NCBI GenBank assembly: GCA_900469445.1
Contig: UBXM01000004.1
Coordinates: 124,001 to 188,000 of the forward strand
Length of the DNA stretch: 64,000 nt
Source: Hyphomicrobiales bacterium
GTDB lineage: Bacteria > Pseudomonadota > Alphaproteobacteria > Rhizobiales > Rhizobiaceae
Direction: 5' to 3'
Shown here: in pieces, positions 8,575 through 17,508 of the stretch
Numbering within the stretch: the stretch's first letter is position 1
Layout: each line of letters starts with the position of its first letter
Notes under the pieces: generated by a model
What the model saw: the letters and a program-made list of their open reading frames with translations, nothing else
Database searches by the model: none
What the model was told of the DNA's origin: nothing
Program-made: the position numbers and the translations under genes

Positions 8575-8594
8575 GGACAGGAAGAGGGCCTCGA

Positions 8595-8915
8595 TCAGGC
8601 CTGGCGCTCGGGAATATTGACGACGAGACCGTCGAAATCGGCCTTCATCTTGATCTGACAGGAAAGGCGCGACGTCGGGCGGACCTCGAAGGCGAAGTCC
8701 AGCATGTCTTCCTCCATCGGCGCGGGCGGGCCAACCTTTTCCGTCCACTCTTCATCGACATAGACATGACAGGTGGCACAGGCACAGGCGCCGCCGCATT
8801 CCGCATCGATGCCGGGGACCGAGTTGCGTACGGCATTCTCCATCACCGTCGAACCGTTATCCGCGTCGATTTCGAAGCGTGTGCCGTCGAAGGCTACGAT
8901 GGTCAATTTCGTCAT
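8595..8915 (-). CDS. 2Fe-2S ferredoxin, adrenodoxin/putidaredoxin type
   Basis: 106-residue electron carrier. The cluster ligands fit the adrenodoxin-type spacing exactly: C40-x5-C46-x2-C49-x36-C86 (CGGACACATC then LSCQIK). The N-terminal [17 protein letters not shown] strand pair and the acidic MEEDMLDFA helix, used for docking partners such as cytochrome P450 reductases, are also typical. Such ferredoxins serve P450s, haem A synthesis or Fe-S assembly; no partner gene is adjacent. The ATG at 8915 excludes a longer frame (to 9002) that crosses two GC hairpins in the leader. Confidence 0.9.
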   Translation of the reverse strand: MTKLTIVAFDGTRFEIDADNGSTVMENAVRNSVPGIDAECGGACACATCHVYVDEEWTEKVGPPAPMEEDMLDFAFEVRPTSRLSCQIKMKADFDGLVVNIPERQA

Positions 8916-8934
8916 ATTGGAAAGATCCGGGTTG

Positions 8935-9037
8935 GGGGCGCAAGCCCCTTGGAAGCCTTGGGGTAAACCCCGTCTCTGCCACCAAACTGCCGGTTCAGTC
9001 AATCGCGCGGGCGACGCCGGCTTTTCTGCCGGCGTCG
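8935..9037 (-). other. three GC hairpins between hpt and the ferredoxin gene
   Basis: Going down the minus strand: a 10-bp stem CGACGCCGGC / GCCGGCGTCG (9012-9037), then GGGG-TTTA-CCCC (8960-8971), then GGGGC-TTGC-GCCCC (8935-8948), the last about 20 bases before the ferredoxin ATG. None has a U-run. The first may be an hpt terminator; the other two are leader structures of unknown role. Confidence 0.5.
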
Positions 9038-9056
9038 GAGTGGCAAAACGATGTGG

Positions 9057-9428
9057 TCAGCGGCAGAGGCCGGTGATGAAATTCTCGGCCTCGATGATCG
9101 AGGCGTGAAGCGCAGCCATCGCGCCAGCGTCACCGGGATCGGCTTCCAGGCGTTGAGCCGCGGTCGATACCTTGAAGGCCCCGACTGCATTGGCCGATCC
9201 CTTCAACCGGTGGGAAAGCGCGGTTACCAATGCGGCGTCGGCTGTCGCGATCTGTTGCACGAGGCAACGGGCCTGACGGGCGAACATCTGCAGGATTTCG
9301 GTTTCCAGCGCCTTGTCACCCATCGTTTGTTTTGCCAGATGGACGAGATCGATCGGCCGTTCCTTCGACGGGCATGCCGCCTTGTGATTGTCAGGAGTTT
9401 CAAAAGCGATCTGGGCTGCCGTTGCCAT
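9057..9428 (-). CDS. histidine phosphotransfer (Hpt) domain protein
   Basis: A stand-alone Hpt protein of about 123 residues, all alpha-helical. The phosphorylatable histidine is in ALSHRLKGSANAVGA (H73 from the 9428 start), preceded by the typical FARQARCLVQQI helix and followed by AAQRLE. Hpt proteins relay phosphate between a hybrid kinase and a response regulator. No kinase or regulator is nearby, so its pathway cannot be read from context. The start is ambiguous: 9428 (AAGGA nine bases upstream) or 9449 (GGAG eleven bases upstream). Confidence 0.85.
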   Translation of the reverse strand: MATAAQIAFETPDNHKAACPSKERPIDLVHLAKQTMGDKALETEILQMFARQARCLVQQIATADAALVTALSHRLKGSANAVGAFKVSTAAQRLEADPGDAGAMAALHASIIEAENFITGLCR

Positions 9429-9449
9429 CTGCCTGGTTCCTTGCTTCAT

Positions 9450-9888
9450 TATGATCTCAACTCCGAATTGTCGGTCGGAGCCATGGCTATCCCGTTAAAT
9501 TTCGGCACAAACGCGACGCAAATCTTCGCAAATGGTTAATTTGCGTTAAAGTGGCGTGATTGCAGGGATTTCACCCTCTGGTGCGGTTTAAATTCTGTTA
9601 ACAAGATCAATGGGCCGGTATCACGATGACGCGTTTCGTTTGTGCGAAAACGCCGATTGTGCCACTACAATACGGTTCAATGGGTCACTGGAACATCTCG
9701 GTGACCGATGTGGGACGGTCGGTAAGCTTTCATTATCATCCATTTGAAAGAACGGCTGTCGAATGAAATTGTAATGGGTGATCCGAAGCTCTAGGGCTGA
9801 CGATCCGGCATGAGTATTCCGCTCTCCGTCTGCAGGCGGCAGCAAGTCGAGCGGAATGCCGGGCGTGTATGTAACGAGGCGTAACCGC
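9450..9888. other. 439-bp divergent control region, hpt / gpr
   Basis: No gene. Contains two TTAA-N6-TTAA pairs (9536-9549 and 9588-9601). These resemble the CtrA consensus (TTAA-N7-TTAA) but with a one-base shorter spacer. The rest, 9602-9888, presumably holds the promoter and leader of the giant gene. Confidence 0.5.
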
Positions 9889-12800
9889 ATGGCGAAGAAC
9901 ACTACCAATGAATCGATCGACGAAACCGCATTCCAGGCATTGGAAGATGCGCTGAAGATCGATTTCAACGATGAACCGCCCCGCGACAAGTCCCCGTCGT
10001 CCGCTCCGGAGGCCCGAGTGTCTGACAAGCCACGTTCCCGCCCTGCCCCATCTCAGGCCGCATCGCCGCGCCGCGAAACGGCAGCCGAAGCGCCCCGCCA
10101 GTCCTCGGCGGATCCGGCGCCGCGCCAGCCGGCCTTCGAGCCTGCCAATGATTCCGGCCGCCGCAATACCGCATCGATCATGCGCGCGCTCGATGGTGGT
10201 TCGATGCGCGGCGCGATCCGCAATGCGCTGATCATCTCCGTTCTGTGGGCCGTGGCCGGCCTTGGCCTCGGTCAGCTGATCTATGGCGGAGCGCTCTGGG
10301 AAATCACTTCGGTTGCCGGCGTTCTGGCAGCTCCCGGCCTCGTCGCGCTTGCCGTCGGCATCCTGGTGCCGATCCTCATCTTCTTCGCCTTCTCCATCAT
10401 GATGGCCCGTGCGCAGGATCTGAGAAACGCTGCACGCTCCATGGCGGAGGTCGCGTTGCGCCTCTCCGAGCCGGAAACCATCGCGTCCGAGCGCATCATG
10501 AGCGTCGGCCAGGCCGTGCGCCGCGAAGTCTCGGCGATGAACGAAGGCATCGAACGCACGATTGCCCGCGCCGCCGAACTGGAAGTGCTTGTTCATTCGG
10601 AAGTCAATGCGCTGGAGCGCAGCTACAGCGACAACGAGATGCGCGTACGCGGCCTCGTGCAGGAGCTCGGCTCCGAGCGCGAAGCAATCGTCAATCACGC
10701 CGAGCGTATCCGTTCGTCGATGGTCGGCGCGCATGACCAGCTCAAGGAAGAACTGGCGCTCGCAACGGAAGAAATCTCGATCCGTCTTGCAACATCCGGC
10801 GAAGCCTTTGCCTCGATGATCGATACCCGCGCCGCGGCCCTGATGGAAAAGTCGGACGCCGCCGGCGAAGCGCTCGCTTCACTGCTTGCGACAAAGACCG
10901 AAAACCTGATCGACACGCTGACGACATCCGGCATGGCGCTGTCGACCGAGTTCGACATCCGTCTTGAAATGCTCGGCATGACCCTGTCGGAAAAGGGTGA
11001 CGCGATCCTGTCGTCCTTCGAGACACGCGCTTCCAGCCTCGACGCCAATACCGAAAAGCTCAATGCAGCGCTTGCCGACCGCACGCGCCAGCTGAACGAG
11101 ACCCTGATTGCCCGCACGCGGGAAATCACCGAGGGCCTGGCAAACAGCGAAAAGACGATCACCGGCTCGCTCGACGGCGTCCTGACCACTCTCAACCGTT
11201 CGCTCGACGACAAGACCTCCTCCTTCCGCCAGAGCCTGCAGTCTGCGGCAGACGATGCGGTCATGGATCTCGACCTTCGTACCGGCTTCTTCGAAGAGCG
11301 CCTGCATACGACGATCGGCCATCTCAGCACGTCGTTCGATGAAGGCCTGTCGCAGTTCACGACCGCCTTCGATCAACGCGCCGGCAGCCTCGACAGCAAG
11401 CTGATGGACAGCCTCGCGCGTATCAACGAGACCGTTGCCGGTGGCCACGAGGCTATCGACGGCATCCTGTCGTCCAGCATCGAACGTATCGGCAATGCAC
11501 TGACCGACCAGCAGCTGGCACTCGCTACGACGCTCGGCACGGGCCAGGAAGTGCTCGATTCCATGCTGGAAAGCCGTTCGAAGGAATTCTCCGACGCGCT
11601 CGCCGCACGCAGCAGCGAAATCAGCGGCGCCTTCGGCGACGCGCATAACAAGATCGACATGATCATGGCGGCACGCGGCGGCGAAATTTCCGCCAGCCTA
11701 GCCGACAGCCAGAAGCGTTTCGAGGACAGCATTTCCAGCCGCACCTCGGCCATCATCACCTCGGTCACCGAAAGCCACGAGCGCTTTGCCGGTGCTGTCG
11801 ATGAAAAGGCCGGCGCACTGCAGTCGCTGATGGCGGAAACGCCGGATCGCCTGGCTTCCATCCTCGATCAGAAGAGCGAAGCAATCACCCGCGCACTCTC
11901 GGAAAGCGAACTGCGCCTGACCGACGAGATGGACAAGCGTGCGACCGCACTCGACACTACGCTCGCTTCCAACCGCGATCGCCTGTCGGAAATCCTCGAC
12001 GACAAGTCGATGGAAATCGCGACCTCGCTGTCGCTTCACGAAGATCGCCTCACGACCTCGCTCACGGAGCATACGTCGAACGTCGTCAACAGCGTTGCCG
12101 ATGCCGATAGCCGTCTGGAAGAGGCATTTGCGAAACGCGCCGAAGCGATCCGCGAAGCATTTGCCGACAACCAGCTCAATCTCGACATTTCGCTGGAAAG
12201 CCGCACCTCGGAACTCGCCAACTTGCTTCAGAGCGGCAGCGATCGTCTCGAACAGACCGTCGGCGGCGCAGCCGGCCGTATCGAAACGGCGCTGACGGAA
12301 GGCAACGAGCGCTTCGACGCCACGATGGGCGATGGCCTGTTGCGCATGGATACGTCACTGACCATGGCGAACGATCAGCTCGCGTCGTCGTTCACTTCCG
12401 CCCATGAGCAGATGACCTCTTCTCTTGGAACGGCGCAGGAGCAGATCGCCTCGACGCTCGGCGCCGCCCACGAACAGATGGCTTCGTCCCTCGGTTCGGC
12501 TCACGAACAGATCACGTCAACGCTCGGCTCTGCTCACGAGCAGATGGCATCGTCGCTCGATGCCGGCCATGAGCGGATCTCCGGCACGCTCACCACGGCA
12601 ACGCGCCAGATCGGCGACACGCTTTCCACGAGCGGCGACCAGCTGAGCGATGCCGTCGGTTCGGCTCACCTGCGCATGGCGGATGTCCTCGGCCAGGCCA
12701 GCCGCGACATGTCCGAGACGCTCGATGCCGGCCATGACCGCATGCGTACCACGCTCGACCAGCGCAGCGCCCTCATCTCCAGCACACTGACCGAGGCTCG

Positions 12801-15800
12801 CGACCAGATCGATACTCTGATGATGGATCAGGCCACCTCGATCGGGACCACGATCGCGACCAGCGCCGGCATGCTGGAAATGTCGCTCGAAAGCCAGCAG
12901 GAAGCCCTGCGCGCAACGATCGACGGCGCCGGTGAAACGCTGGATACCCGTCTGCGCGACAATGTCGGCGCAATTGCCGGCCAGATCAGCGATGCGGCAC
13001 GGGAAATCAGCCAGTCCACGGATGCCTTCACCTCTCGCGTCGAACAGACGGTCGGTGGTGTATCCACGGCCCTCGATAGCGCCGGAAACAGCATCGAGGT
13101 TACCTTCGGTGGCCTGGAAGACCGTATCCGCAACGAAGTTCTCAGCGTCAGCGCGATCGTCGACACTGCCGGTGCAAGCCTGGCGGATGCGCTCGGCGCC
13201 CGCACGGCCGAACTCGAGCGCATTTCCAACGCTGCCGCCGACCGTGTCTCGGATGCCGTCAACAGCCGCGGGATCGAAATCGAACGCGCCACCGGTGAAG
13301 CAGCTGAACGTATTGCCCGCACCATCGATGAGCGGACCAGCGCTCTCGAGCAGACAAGCTCCGATGCGGCGGCCCGTATCGCAGAAACGCTCGATGGCCG
13401 TACGGCTCACATCGAAGAACGTTTCGGCACCATGGACCGGGCTCTGTCGCTTGGTCTCGAAAACGTCGCCAAGACGATCGAAGGCAAGGCCGTCGGCTTC
13501 GCCTCCTCGCTTCGTGAGGCCGTCGTCGAAGCCGGCCAGGGCATGAACAACGAAGCAAGCCGTTCGGCGGAAACGCTGTCACGCGCCGGCTCCGAGTTCA
13601 CCCAGGAACTCACCAGCCGCAACGAGGAATTCACCCGTTCGATCGAGGATCGCTCCAACGAGATCGTCGGCCGCATCTCCGAGACGCAGAGCCGCCTCGC
13701 CGGCCAGGCAGCGACAGTGGCGCAGGCCTTCTCCGAAGCTGGCAGCTCGATCGTCAACAAGGTTGCCGAAGCCGACAAGCTGGTGAAGCAGCAGGTCGAC
13801 GCGATTTCCGTCGCTCTCGGCAATGCCGAACAGGCTCTCGACAGCCGCGGCCAGGCGATCCGCACGACCCTGTCGGATGCAGCAGGCGAACTCGACGTGG
13901 CGCTTGATGCCGTCGACCGTGCGCTTGCCGCCCGTGGTGACGCCATTCGCTCCGCGCTGGACAGCCGTTCCCGCGATCTCAACTCGATGCTCGCAAGCCG
14001 TTCGGAAGAACTGTCGCGCCTGCTCGACGAGAAGGCGAAGCCGATGGTCGAGGCCTATGCCGAAACCGGCCGCACCGCCGCCGAACGCATGGAAGCAGCA
14101 GCCCAGCAGGGCGCCGATCGCCTGACATCGGCCTCGCAGCAGAGTGCCGAGCGCATGACGGCTGCCACACAGCAGACTGCCGAGTGGCTGACCTCTTCTT
14201 CGCAGCAGAGCGCCGAACGTCTCGCTTCCGCGGCGAAGGAAACCAGCGCCCGCATCCGCGAGGAAAACGCAGCCCTGGTCGATGCCATTGCGGCACGTAC
14301 CAACGAGACGCTCGCCGCACTCAGCCAGCGCACGGAAACCGCAGCCAACATGGTTCGCGGCGCCGAGCAGAGCCTGCTTGCCAATGTCGACGGCATTATC
14401 GAGCGGCTTTCGAGCAGCAACGTCAACATCGCCACGCTGGTCGAAAGCGCTGCCGAGCAGCTCGCTGCGACCGATCAGAAGCTCGACCAGACCGCTTCGC
14501 GCTTCGCCCATTCGGCAGGCTCGGCTGCGGATCTGGTTGCCGGCTCCACGCGTCTTCTCGAAAACAACATCGACCGCCTCGTGAATATTTCCGGCCAGAC
14601 GCTCAGCCAGGTCGGCGGTATCGTTGGACGGTTCGAAGATCACTCCAAGGTTCTGGCCCAGGCATCCGAACTTCTCAACGCCGCCCAGTCGAACCTCGTC
14701 AGCACGCTGGACGAACGCCAGGACGCGCTGCGCAGCCTGTCTGTCGGTCTGGTCAAGCGCTCCGACGAGATCGAAGCGACGCTGCGCAACCTCACCGCTC
14801 TGGTCGATGGCGCCTTCGAGCGTGCTGAAGAACGCACGGCCAATGTCGGCGACAAGCTGCGTGAAGGCCTGCATGCATCCTTCGTCGATATCGGCCGCCG
14901 CCTCGGCGAGACCCAGCAGCGCGCCGAAAACACCGCACAGGTCATGCGCGCCGCCCTGCTCGACGCTGGTGACGAAGCCAACCGCACGATCGAGGCAACC
15001 CTTTCGGATGCCGAGAAGCGTGCCCGCGAACTGGCAGAGCAGATGCGCGGCAATATTTCCGGCTCGCTCACCGATGTCGAACGCCTGATGGGCGAAGCCT
15101 CGCAGCGGTCCGACACGGCTGCCCAGCATCTTCGCGAAACGCTGCGTCAGTCCGTCGAGGAAGCGGTCGGCCGCTTCTCCGGTGCGACCGACGAGATCCG
15201 TCGCTCGGCGCAGGATATCCGCCAGGAACTCGATGCTACCCGCTCGGAACTCAAGCGTGGCGCCTTCGATCTGCCGGAAGAAGCCAAGGAAAGCGCTGCC
15301 GCCATGCGCCGCGCCGTTTCCGAACAGATCAAGGCGCTGCAGGAAATCTCGCAGCTCGTCGGTCGCTCGTCGCAGCAGCTCGAAGTCTCGGAAGCAAGCC
15401 AGGCCAAGGCACCGGTCGCACCGGCCATGCCGATCCGTCCGCAGCAGCAGATTGCCCAGCAGCCTGCACCGGCTCCGGCAGCGTCCCCTGCGCAATCACG
15501 CAATGATCCCTATACCGCAGGCGTTCTGCGCGGCAGCCTGCCTGCGGGCAAGCCAGCTGCTCCGGCTCCTGCCCCGGCAGCACGTCCCGCCGAGACTTCG
15601 GCTCAGGCCGGCCAGGGCGGATGGATCAGCGATCTCCTGCGTGGCGCATCCCGTGACGAGACCGCCGGCCCGGCTCCTGCACGCGCACAAGCTGCCCGTC
15701 CGGCAGAACCTGCACAGGCTCCGCGCACCGCCAATGGCGACAACCGTAACCCGCGCCACATGGTGGAATCGCTGAACTCGCTTTCGGTCGATATCGCTCG

Positions 15801-16101
15801 CGCCATCGACCACGACGCCTCTGTCGATCTGTGGCGTCGTTATCAGCGCGGCGAGCGCGATGTCTTCACCCGCCGGCTCTACACGCTGAAGGGCCAGCAG
15901 ACCTTCGACGACATCAAGCGGAAGTATGAGCGCGAGCCGGAATTCCGTACCGCCGTCGACCGTTACATCTCGGATTTCGAGAAGCTGCTGGCGGACGTCG
16001 CCCGCACCGACCGTGACCGCACCGTGACCCAGAGCTATCTGACCTCCGATACCGGCAAGGTCTACACGATGCTCGCCCACGCGGCCGGCCGCTTCGGCTG
16101 A
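9889..16101 (+). CDS. gpr: giant coiled-coil growth-pole-ring (GPR)-like protein
   Basis: About 2,070 residues, the largest gene in the window. Order: a polar disordered N-terminus with Pro/Arg/Ala (1-100); two membrane segments (about 113-132 and 150-172); about 1,600 residues of almost unbroken alpha-helix rich in Ala/Ser/Glu/Arg with regular hydrophobics; a Pro/Ala/Gln linker (about 1,850-1,950); and a conserved C-terminal globular end (SLSVDIARAIDHDASVDLWR to AAGRFG). The helical part contains 11-residue (hendecad) repeats, such as AHEQMASSLGS, near 838-892, and QQSAERLASAA-type units near 1406-1449. Size, layout and apolipoprotein-like helical repeats match GPR of Agrobacterium tumefaciens, which forms a ring at the growing pole and is needed for polar growth and rod shape. 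Orthology is inferred from memory of that protein. ATG at 9889 follows a GAGG; monocistronic with its own terminator. Confidence 0.85.
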   Translation: MAKNTTNESIDETAFQALEDALKIDFNDEPPRDKSPSSAPEARVSDKPRSRPAPSQAASPRRETAAEAPRQSSADPAPRQPAFEPANDSGRRNTASIMRALDGGSMRGAIRNALIISVLWAVAGLGLGQLIYGGALWEITSVAGVLAAPGLVALAVGILVPILIFFAFSIMMARAQDLRNAARSMAEVALRLSEPETIASERIMSVGQAVRREVSAMNEGIERTIARAAELEVLVHSEVNALERSYSDNEMRVRGLVQELGSEREAIVNHAERIRSSMVGAHDQLKEELALATEEISIRLATSGEAFASMIDTRAAALMEKSDAAGEALASLLATKTENLIDTLTTSGMALSTEFDIRLEMLGMTLSEKGDAILSSFETRASSLDANTEKLNAALADRTRQLNETLIARTREITEGLANSEKTITGSLDGVLTTLNRSLDDKTSSFRQSLQSAADDAVMDLDLRTGFFEERLHTTIGHLSTSFDEGLSQFTTAFDQRAGSLDSKLMDSLARINETVAGGHEAIDGILSSSIERIGNALTDQQLALATTLGTGQEVLDSMLESRSKEFSDALAARSSEISGAFGDAHNKIDMIMAARGGEISASLADSQKRFEDSISSRTSAIITSVTESHERFAGAVDEKAGALQSLMAETPDRLASILDQKSEAITRALSESELRLTDEMDKRATALDTTLASNRDRLSEILDDKSMEIATSLSLHEDRLTTSLTEHTSNVVNSVADADSRLEEAFAKRAEAIREAFADNQLNLDISLESRTSELANLLQSGSDRLEQTVGGAAGRIETALTEGNERFDATMGDGLLRMDTSLTMANDQLASSFTSAHEQMTSSLGTAQEQIASTLGAAHEQMASSLGSAHEQITSTLGSAHEQMASSLDAGHERISGTLTTATRQIGDTLSTSGDQLSDAVGSAHLRMADVLGQASRDMSETLDAGHDRMRTTLDQRSALISSTLTEARDQIDTLMMDQATSIGTTIATSAGMLEMSLESQQEALRATIDGAGETLDTRLRDNVGAIAGQISDAAREISQSTDAFTSRVEQTVGGVSTALDSAGNSIEVTFGGLEDRIRNEVLSVSAIVDTAGASLADALGARTAELERISNAAADRVSDAVNSRGIEIERATGEAAERIARTIDERTSALEQTSSDAAARIAETLDGRTAHIEERFGTMDRALSLGLENVAKTIEGKAVGFASSLREAVVEAGQGMNNEASRSAETLSRAGSEFTQELTSRNEEFTRSIEDRSNEIVGRISETQSRLAGQAATVAQAFSEAGSSIVNKVAEADKLVKQQVDAISVALGNAEQALDSRGQAIRTTLSDAAGELDVALDAVDRALAARGDAIRSALDSRSRDLNSMLASRSEELSRLLDEKAKPMVEAYAETGRTAAERMEAAAQQGADRLTSASQQSAERMTAATQQTAEWLTSSSQQSAERLASAAKETSARIREENAALVDAIAARTNETLAALSQRTETAANMVRGAEQSLLANVDGIIERLSSSNVNIATLVESAAEQLAATDQKLDQTASRFAHSAGSAADLVAGSTRLLENNIDRLVNISGQTLSQVGGIVGRFEDHSKVLAQASELLNAAQSNLVSTLDERQDALRSLSVGLVKRSDEIEATLRNLTALVDGAFERAEERTANVGDKLREGLHASFVDIGRRLGETQQRAENTAQVMRAALLDAGDEANRTIEATLSDAEKRARELAEQMRGNISGSLTDVERLMGEASQRSDTAAQHLRETLRQSVEEAVGRFSGATDEIRRSAQDIRQELDATRSELKRGAFDLPEEAKESAAAMRRAVSEQIKALQEISQLVGRSSQQLEVSEASQAKAPVAPAMPIRPQQQIAQQPAPAPAASPAQSRNDPYTAGVLRGSLPAGKPAAPAPAPAARPAETSAQAGQGGWISDLLRGASRDETAGPAPARAQAARPAEPAQAPRTANGDNRNPRHMVESLNSLSVDIARAIDHDASVDLWRRYQRGERDVFTRRLYTLKGQQTFDDIKRKYEREPEFRTAVDRYISDFEKLLADVARTDRDRTVTQSYLTSDTGKVYTMLAHAAGRFG
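12400..12564 (+). repeat. five 33-bp repeats coding for 11-residue units inside gpr
   Basis: Units start at 12400, 12433, 12466, 12499 and 12532 and encode AHEQMTSSLGT, AQEQIASTLGA, AHEQMASSLGS, AHEQITSTLGS and AHEQMASSLDA. A sixth (GHERISGTLTT) is degenerate. The DNA is also alike, so the block arose by recent tandem duplication. Confidence 0.9.
14104..14235 (+). repeat. four 33-bp repeats coding for QQ-type 11-residue units inside gpr
   Basis: Units at 14104, 14137, 14170 and 14203 encode QQGADRLTSAS, QQSAERMTAAT, QQTAEWLTSSS and QQSAERLASAA. The period is the same as the first block but the sequence family differs. Confidence 0.85.
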
Positions 16102-16128
16102 GGCTGATCGAGAAAGCCTACAAATACG

Positions 16129-16157
16129 AAAAGGCCGCCTTTCGGGGCGGCCTTTTC
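16129..16157 (+). terminator. gpr terminator
   Basis: Stem AAAAGGCCGCC / GGCGGCCTTTT with a short TTTCGGG-type loop begins about 27 bases after the gpr stop and ends in a T-run. Confidence 0.9.
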
Positions 16158-16277
16158 GTTTGGGAAGGGTCGGGCAATCCCAGAACGAAATTGCCCGACA
16201 CGAAAGGGAACCGGTTTTCGGCTGGGGGAAAGGAGCGGTTTCGCATTTCAAAGAAAGGCCGACAGGGTCTAGTCCCG

Positions 16278-16802
16278 TTATTGGTCTTCCGGTGAGGTGA
16301 CGTAATCCTGCTCGAGCTGCAATGTGGAGATCAGATCGACAACGATCTCGTCCGGCGTGCGGCCGGCCGTATCGATGATCAGGGGATCAGTCTCCCAATC
16401 TTCGAAGATACGGGCCTCTGTCGAGGCCCAGCCGGGCTTCACCAGTCCCGGCACATCGGTCACGCGCGTCTCGACACGGCGGCGATGCTCGGCCTTGTCC
16501 AGACATCTCACCCATATCTCGGCTGCCGGCACGCCCTGCCGTTCGGCGACCGCGCGCCACGCCCGACGGGTGATCGTCAGGCTATTGACCGAGTCGGCAA
16601 CGACGATATGTCCGAGCGAGAGATTGTCTTCGGCCACGGCATAGGCGACCATGTATCCCGCAGGCCCGGGTTCGAGACCTGCGTTGCGGATATTCTGTTC
16701 GATTGTATCGACACGCACGTGAACCGCGCCGAGGCGACGCGACAGTGCTTTTGCAAGTGTGGTCTTTCCAGACCCGGGCAAGCCGGCAAGAATGATCAGC
16801 AT
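16278..16802 (-). CDS. small P-loop kinase-like ATPase (AAA_33 type)
   Basis: 174-residue nucleoside-kinase-like fold. Walker A GLPGSGKTT (7-15) is at the very N-terminus, followed by HVRVDTIEQNIR (a DT/DxE substrate-binding strand), VVADSVNSLTITRRAW (Walker B-like strand, then an Arg-rich helix) and CLDKAEHRRRVETR (lid region with arginines). This resembles the AAA_33/zeta-toxin/gluconate kinase group of small-molecule kinases; the substrate is unknown. The start at 16802 is chosen because GGAAGG lies five bases upstream. It begins 65 bp after the Mla-type lipoprotein gene and may be the last gene of that operon. Confidence 0.75.
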   Translation of the reverse strand: MLIILAGLPGSGKTTLAKALSRRLGAVHVRVDTIEQNIRNAGLEPGPAGYMVAYAVAEDNLSLGHIVVADSVNSLTITRRAWRAVAERQGVPAAEIWVRCLDKAEHRRRVETRVTDVPGLVKPGWASTEARIFEDWETDPLIIDTAGRTPDEIVVDLISTLQLEQDYVTSPEDQ

Positions 16803-16867
16803 CGGCACCTTCCCTGAACGATCCAAAGCGATTCGAACTTGGGAAGCTTAGCGTGCCTGCCGCGAAA

Positions 16868-17482
16868 TCACATCGATTTCAGCGCCCAGTCGACGATCTC
16901 GCCGCCGACCTTGGCATAGGCGCGGTCAAGCGCCTCGACGAAATCGCTGTTCTCGCTGCCGCGAACCGCGGAAGTTCCCTTGAAGACGGACTGTGCGCGC
17001 ACACTGCCATTGCGATCATTGAGGATCTTGGCGGAAATCTCGACATTGGCGGCACGGCTGCCGCCGGTCGTGACCTCGAAGGCGCGGATGTCGGTGACGA
17101 TCTGATAATCGATCGCAAGGCCCTGCCCCGGCTTGCCGACGCCGCCGACGCGGCCGGAGTTCTCGAAGGCTTCGACGAGCTTCGACTGGACGAGACGCGG
17201 CAGGCGATCGCCCCAGCGGGAATTGGCGAGATACTGGACCTCGGATGGTGACACACGGACAACGACCTGTTCGCTGTCCAGCATTTTCACCGCCGTCGGC
17301 TCTGGCACCAGGATCTGGCGGTTCTTCACCGAGGGGCCGGCCGTTGCCGGCGTGAGCGACAGATCGAACGTGTCATTGTTCGCCTTGGTGCCGCAACCAC
17401 TGACCAGTGCTGCAAGCACGGGCAAGGTCAACAGCATCGAACGGCGACCGGCCGGCAGATACGGAAACTTGGATACGCTCAT
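16868..17482 (-). CDS. ABC-type transport auxiliary lipoprotein of an MCE system
   Basis: 204-residue lipoprotein. The signal peptide ends in a lipobox with the modified cysteine at C30 (ALVSGC). The mature domain has the PF03886-like features: QILVPEPTAVKMLDSEQVVVR, EVQYLANSRWGDRLPRLVQSKLVEAFE, and later VEISAKILND. In PqiC/YrbD-associated systems such lipoproteins sit on the outer membrane and complete the periplasmic path of an MCE lipid transporter. GGAA six bases before the ATG at 17482 supports this start. Fourth gene of the operon, 26 bp after mlaD. Confidence 0.86.
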   Translation of the reverse strand: MSVSKFPYLPAGRRSMLLTLPVLAALVSGCGTKANNDTFDLSLTPATAGPSVKNRQILVPEPTAVKMLDSEQVVVRVSPSEVQYLANSRWGDRLPRLVQSKLVEAFENSGRVGGVGKPGQGLAIDYQIVTDIRAFEVTTGGSRAANVEISAKILNDRNGSVRAQSVFKGTSAVRGSENSDFVEALDRAYAKVGGEIVDWALKSM

Positions 17483-17508
17483 GAACTTCCTACCCTTGGC
17501 CCTAGGCA

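Larger units (their letters stand above)
8141..8594. other. 454-bp gap between DUF922 gene and ferredoxin
   Basis: Contents: an AT-rich patch (about 8258-8305, many TATA-like steps), a 15-bp tandem repeat (8411-8476) and a strong plus-strand terminator (8538-8574) almost 400 bp beyond the preceding stop. A small open frame through the repeat (8333-8620, plus) has no ribosome site or family likeness. The terminator placement leaves room for an independent plus-strand transcript. Confidence 0.6.

Noticed and set aside
8333..8620. 95-codon plus-strand frame through the 15-bp repeat
   Set aside because: No ribosome site; it runs into the ferredoxin gene on the other strand and its repeats are only the DNA repeat translated.
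8925..9002. tRNA- or tmRNA-like structure ending in GCCACCA
   Set aside because: The GGGG/CCCC hairpins do not form a cloverleaf, there is no T-loop motif, and the region is the ferredoxin leader.
13579..15495. 638-codon open frame on the minus strand across gpr
   Set aside because: Antisense shadow of the repeat-rich gpr gene; composition follows the plus-strand repeats.
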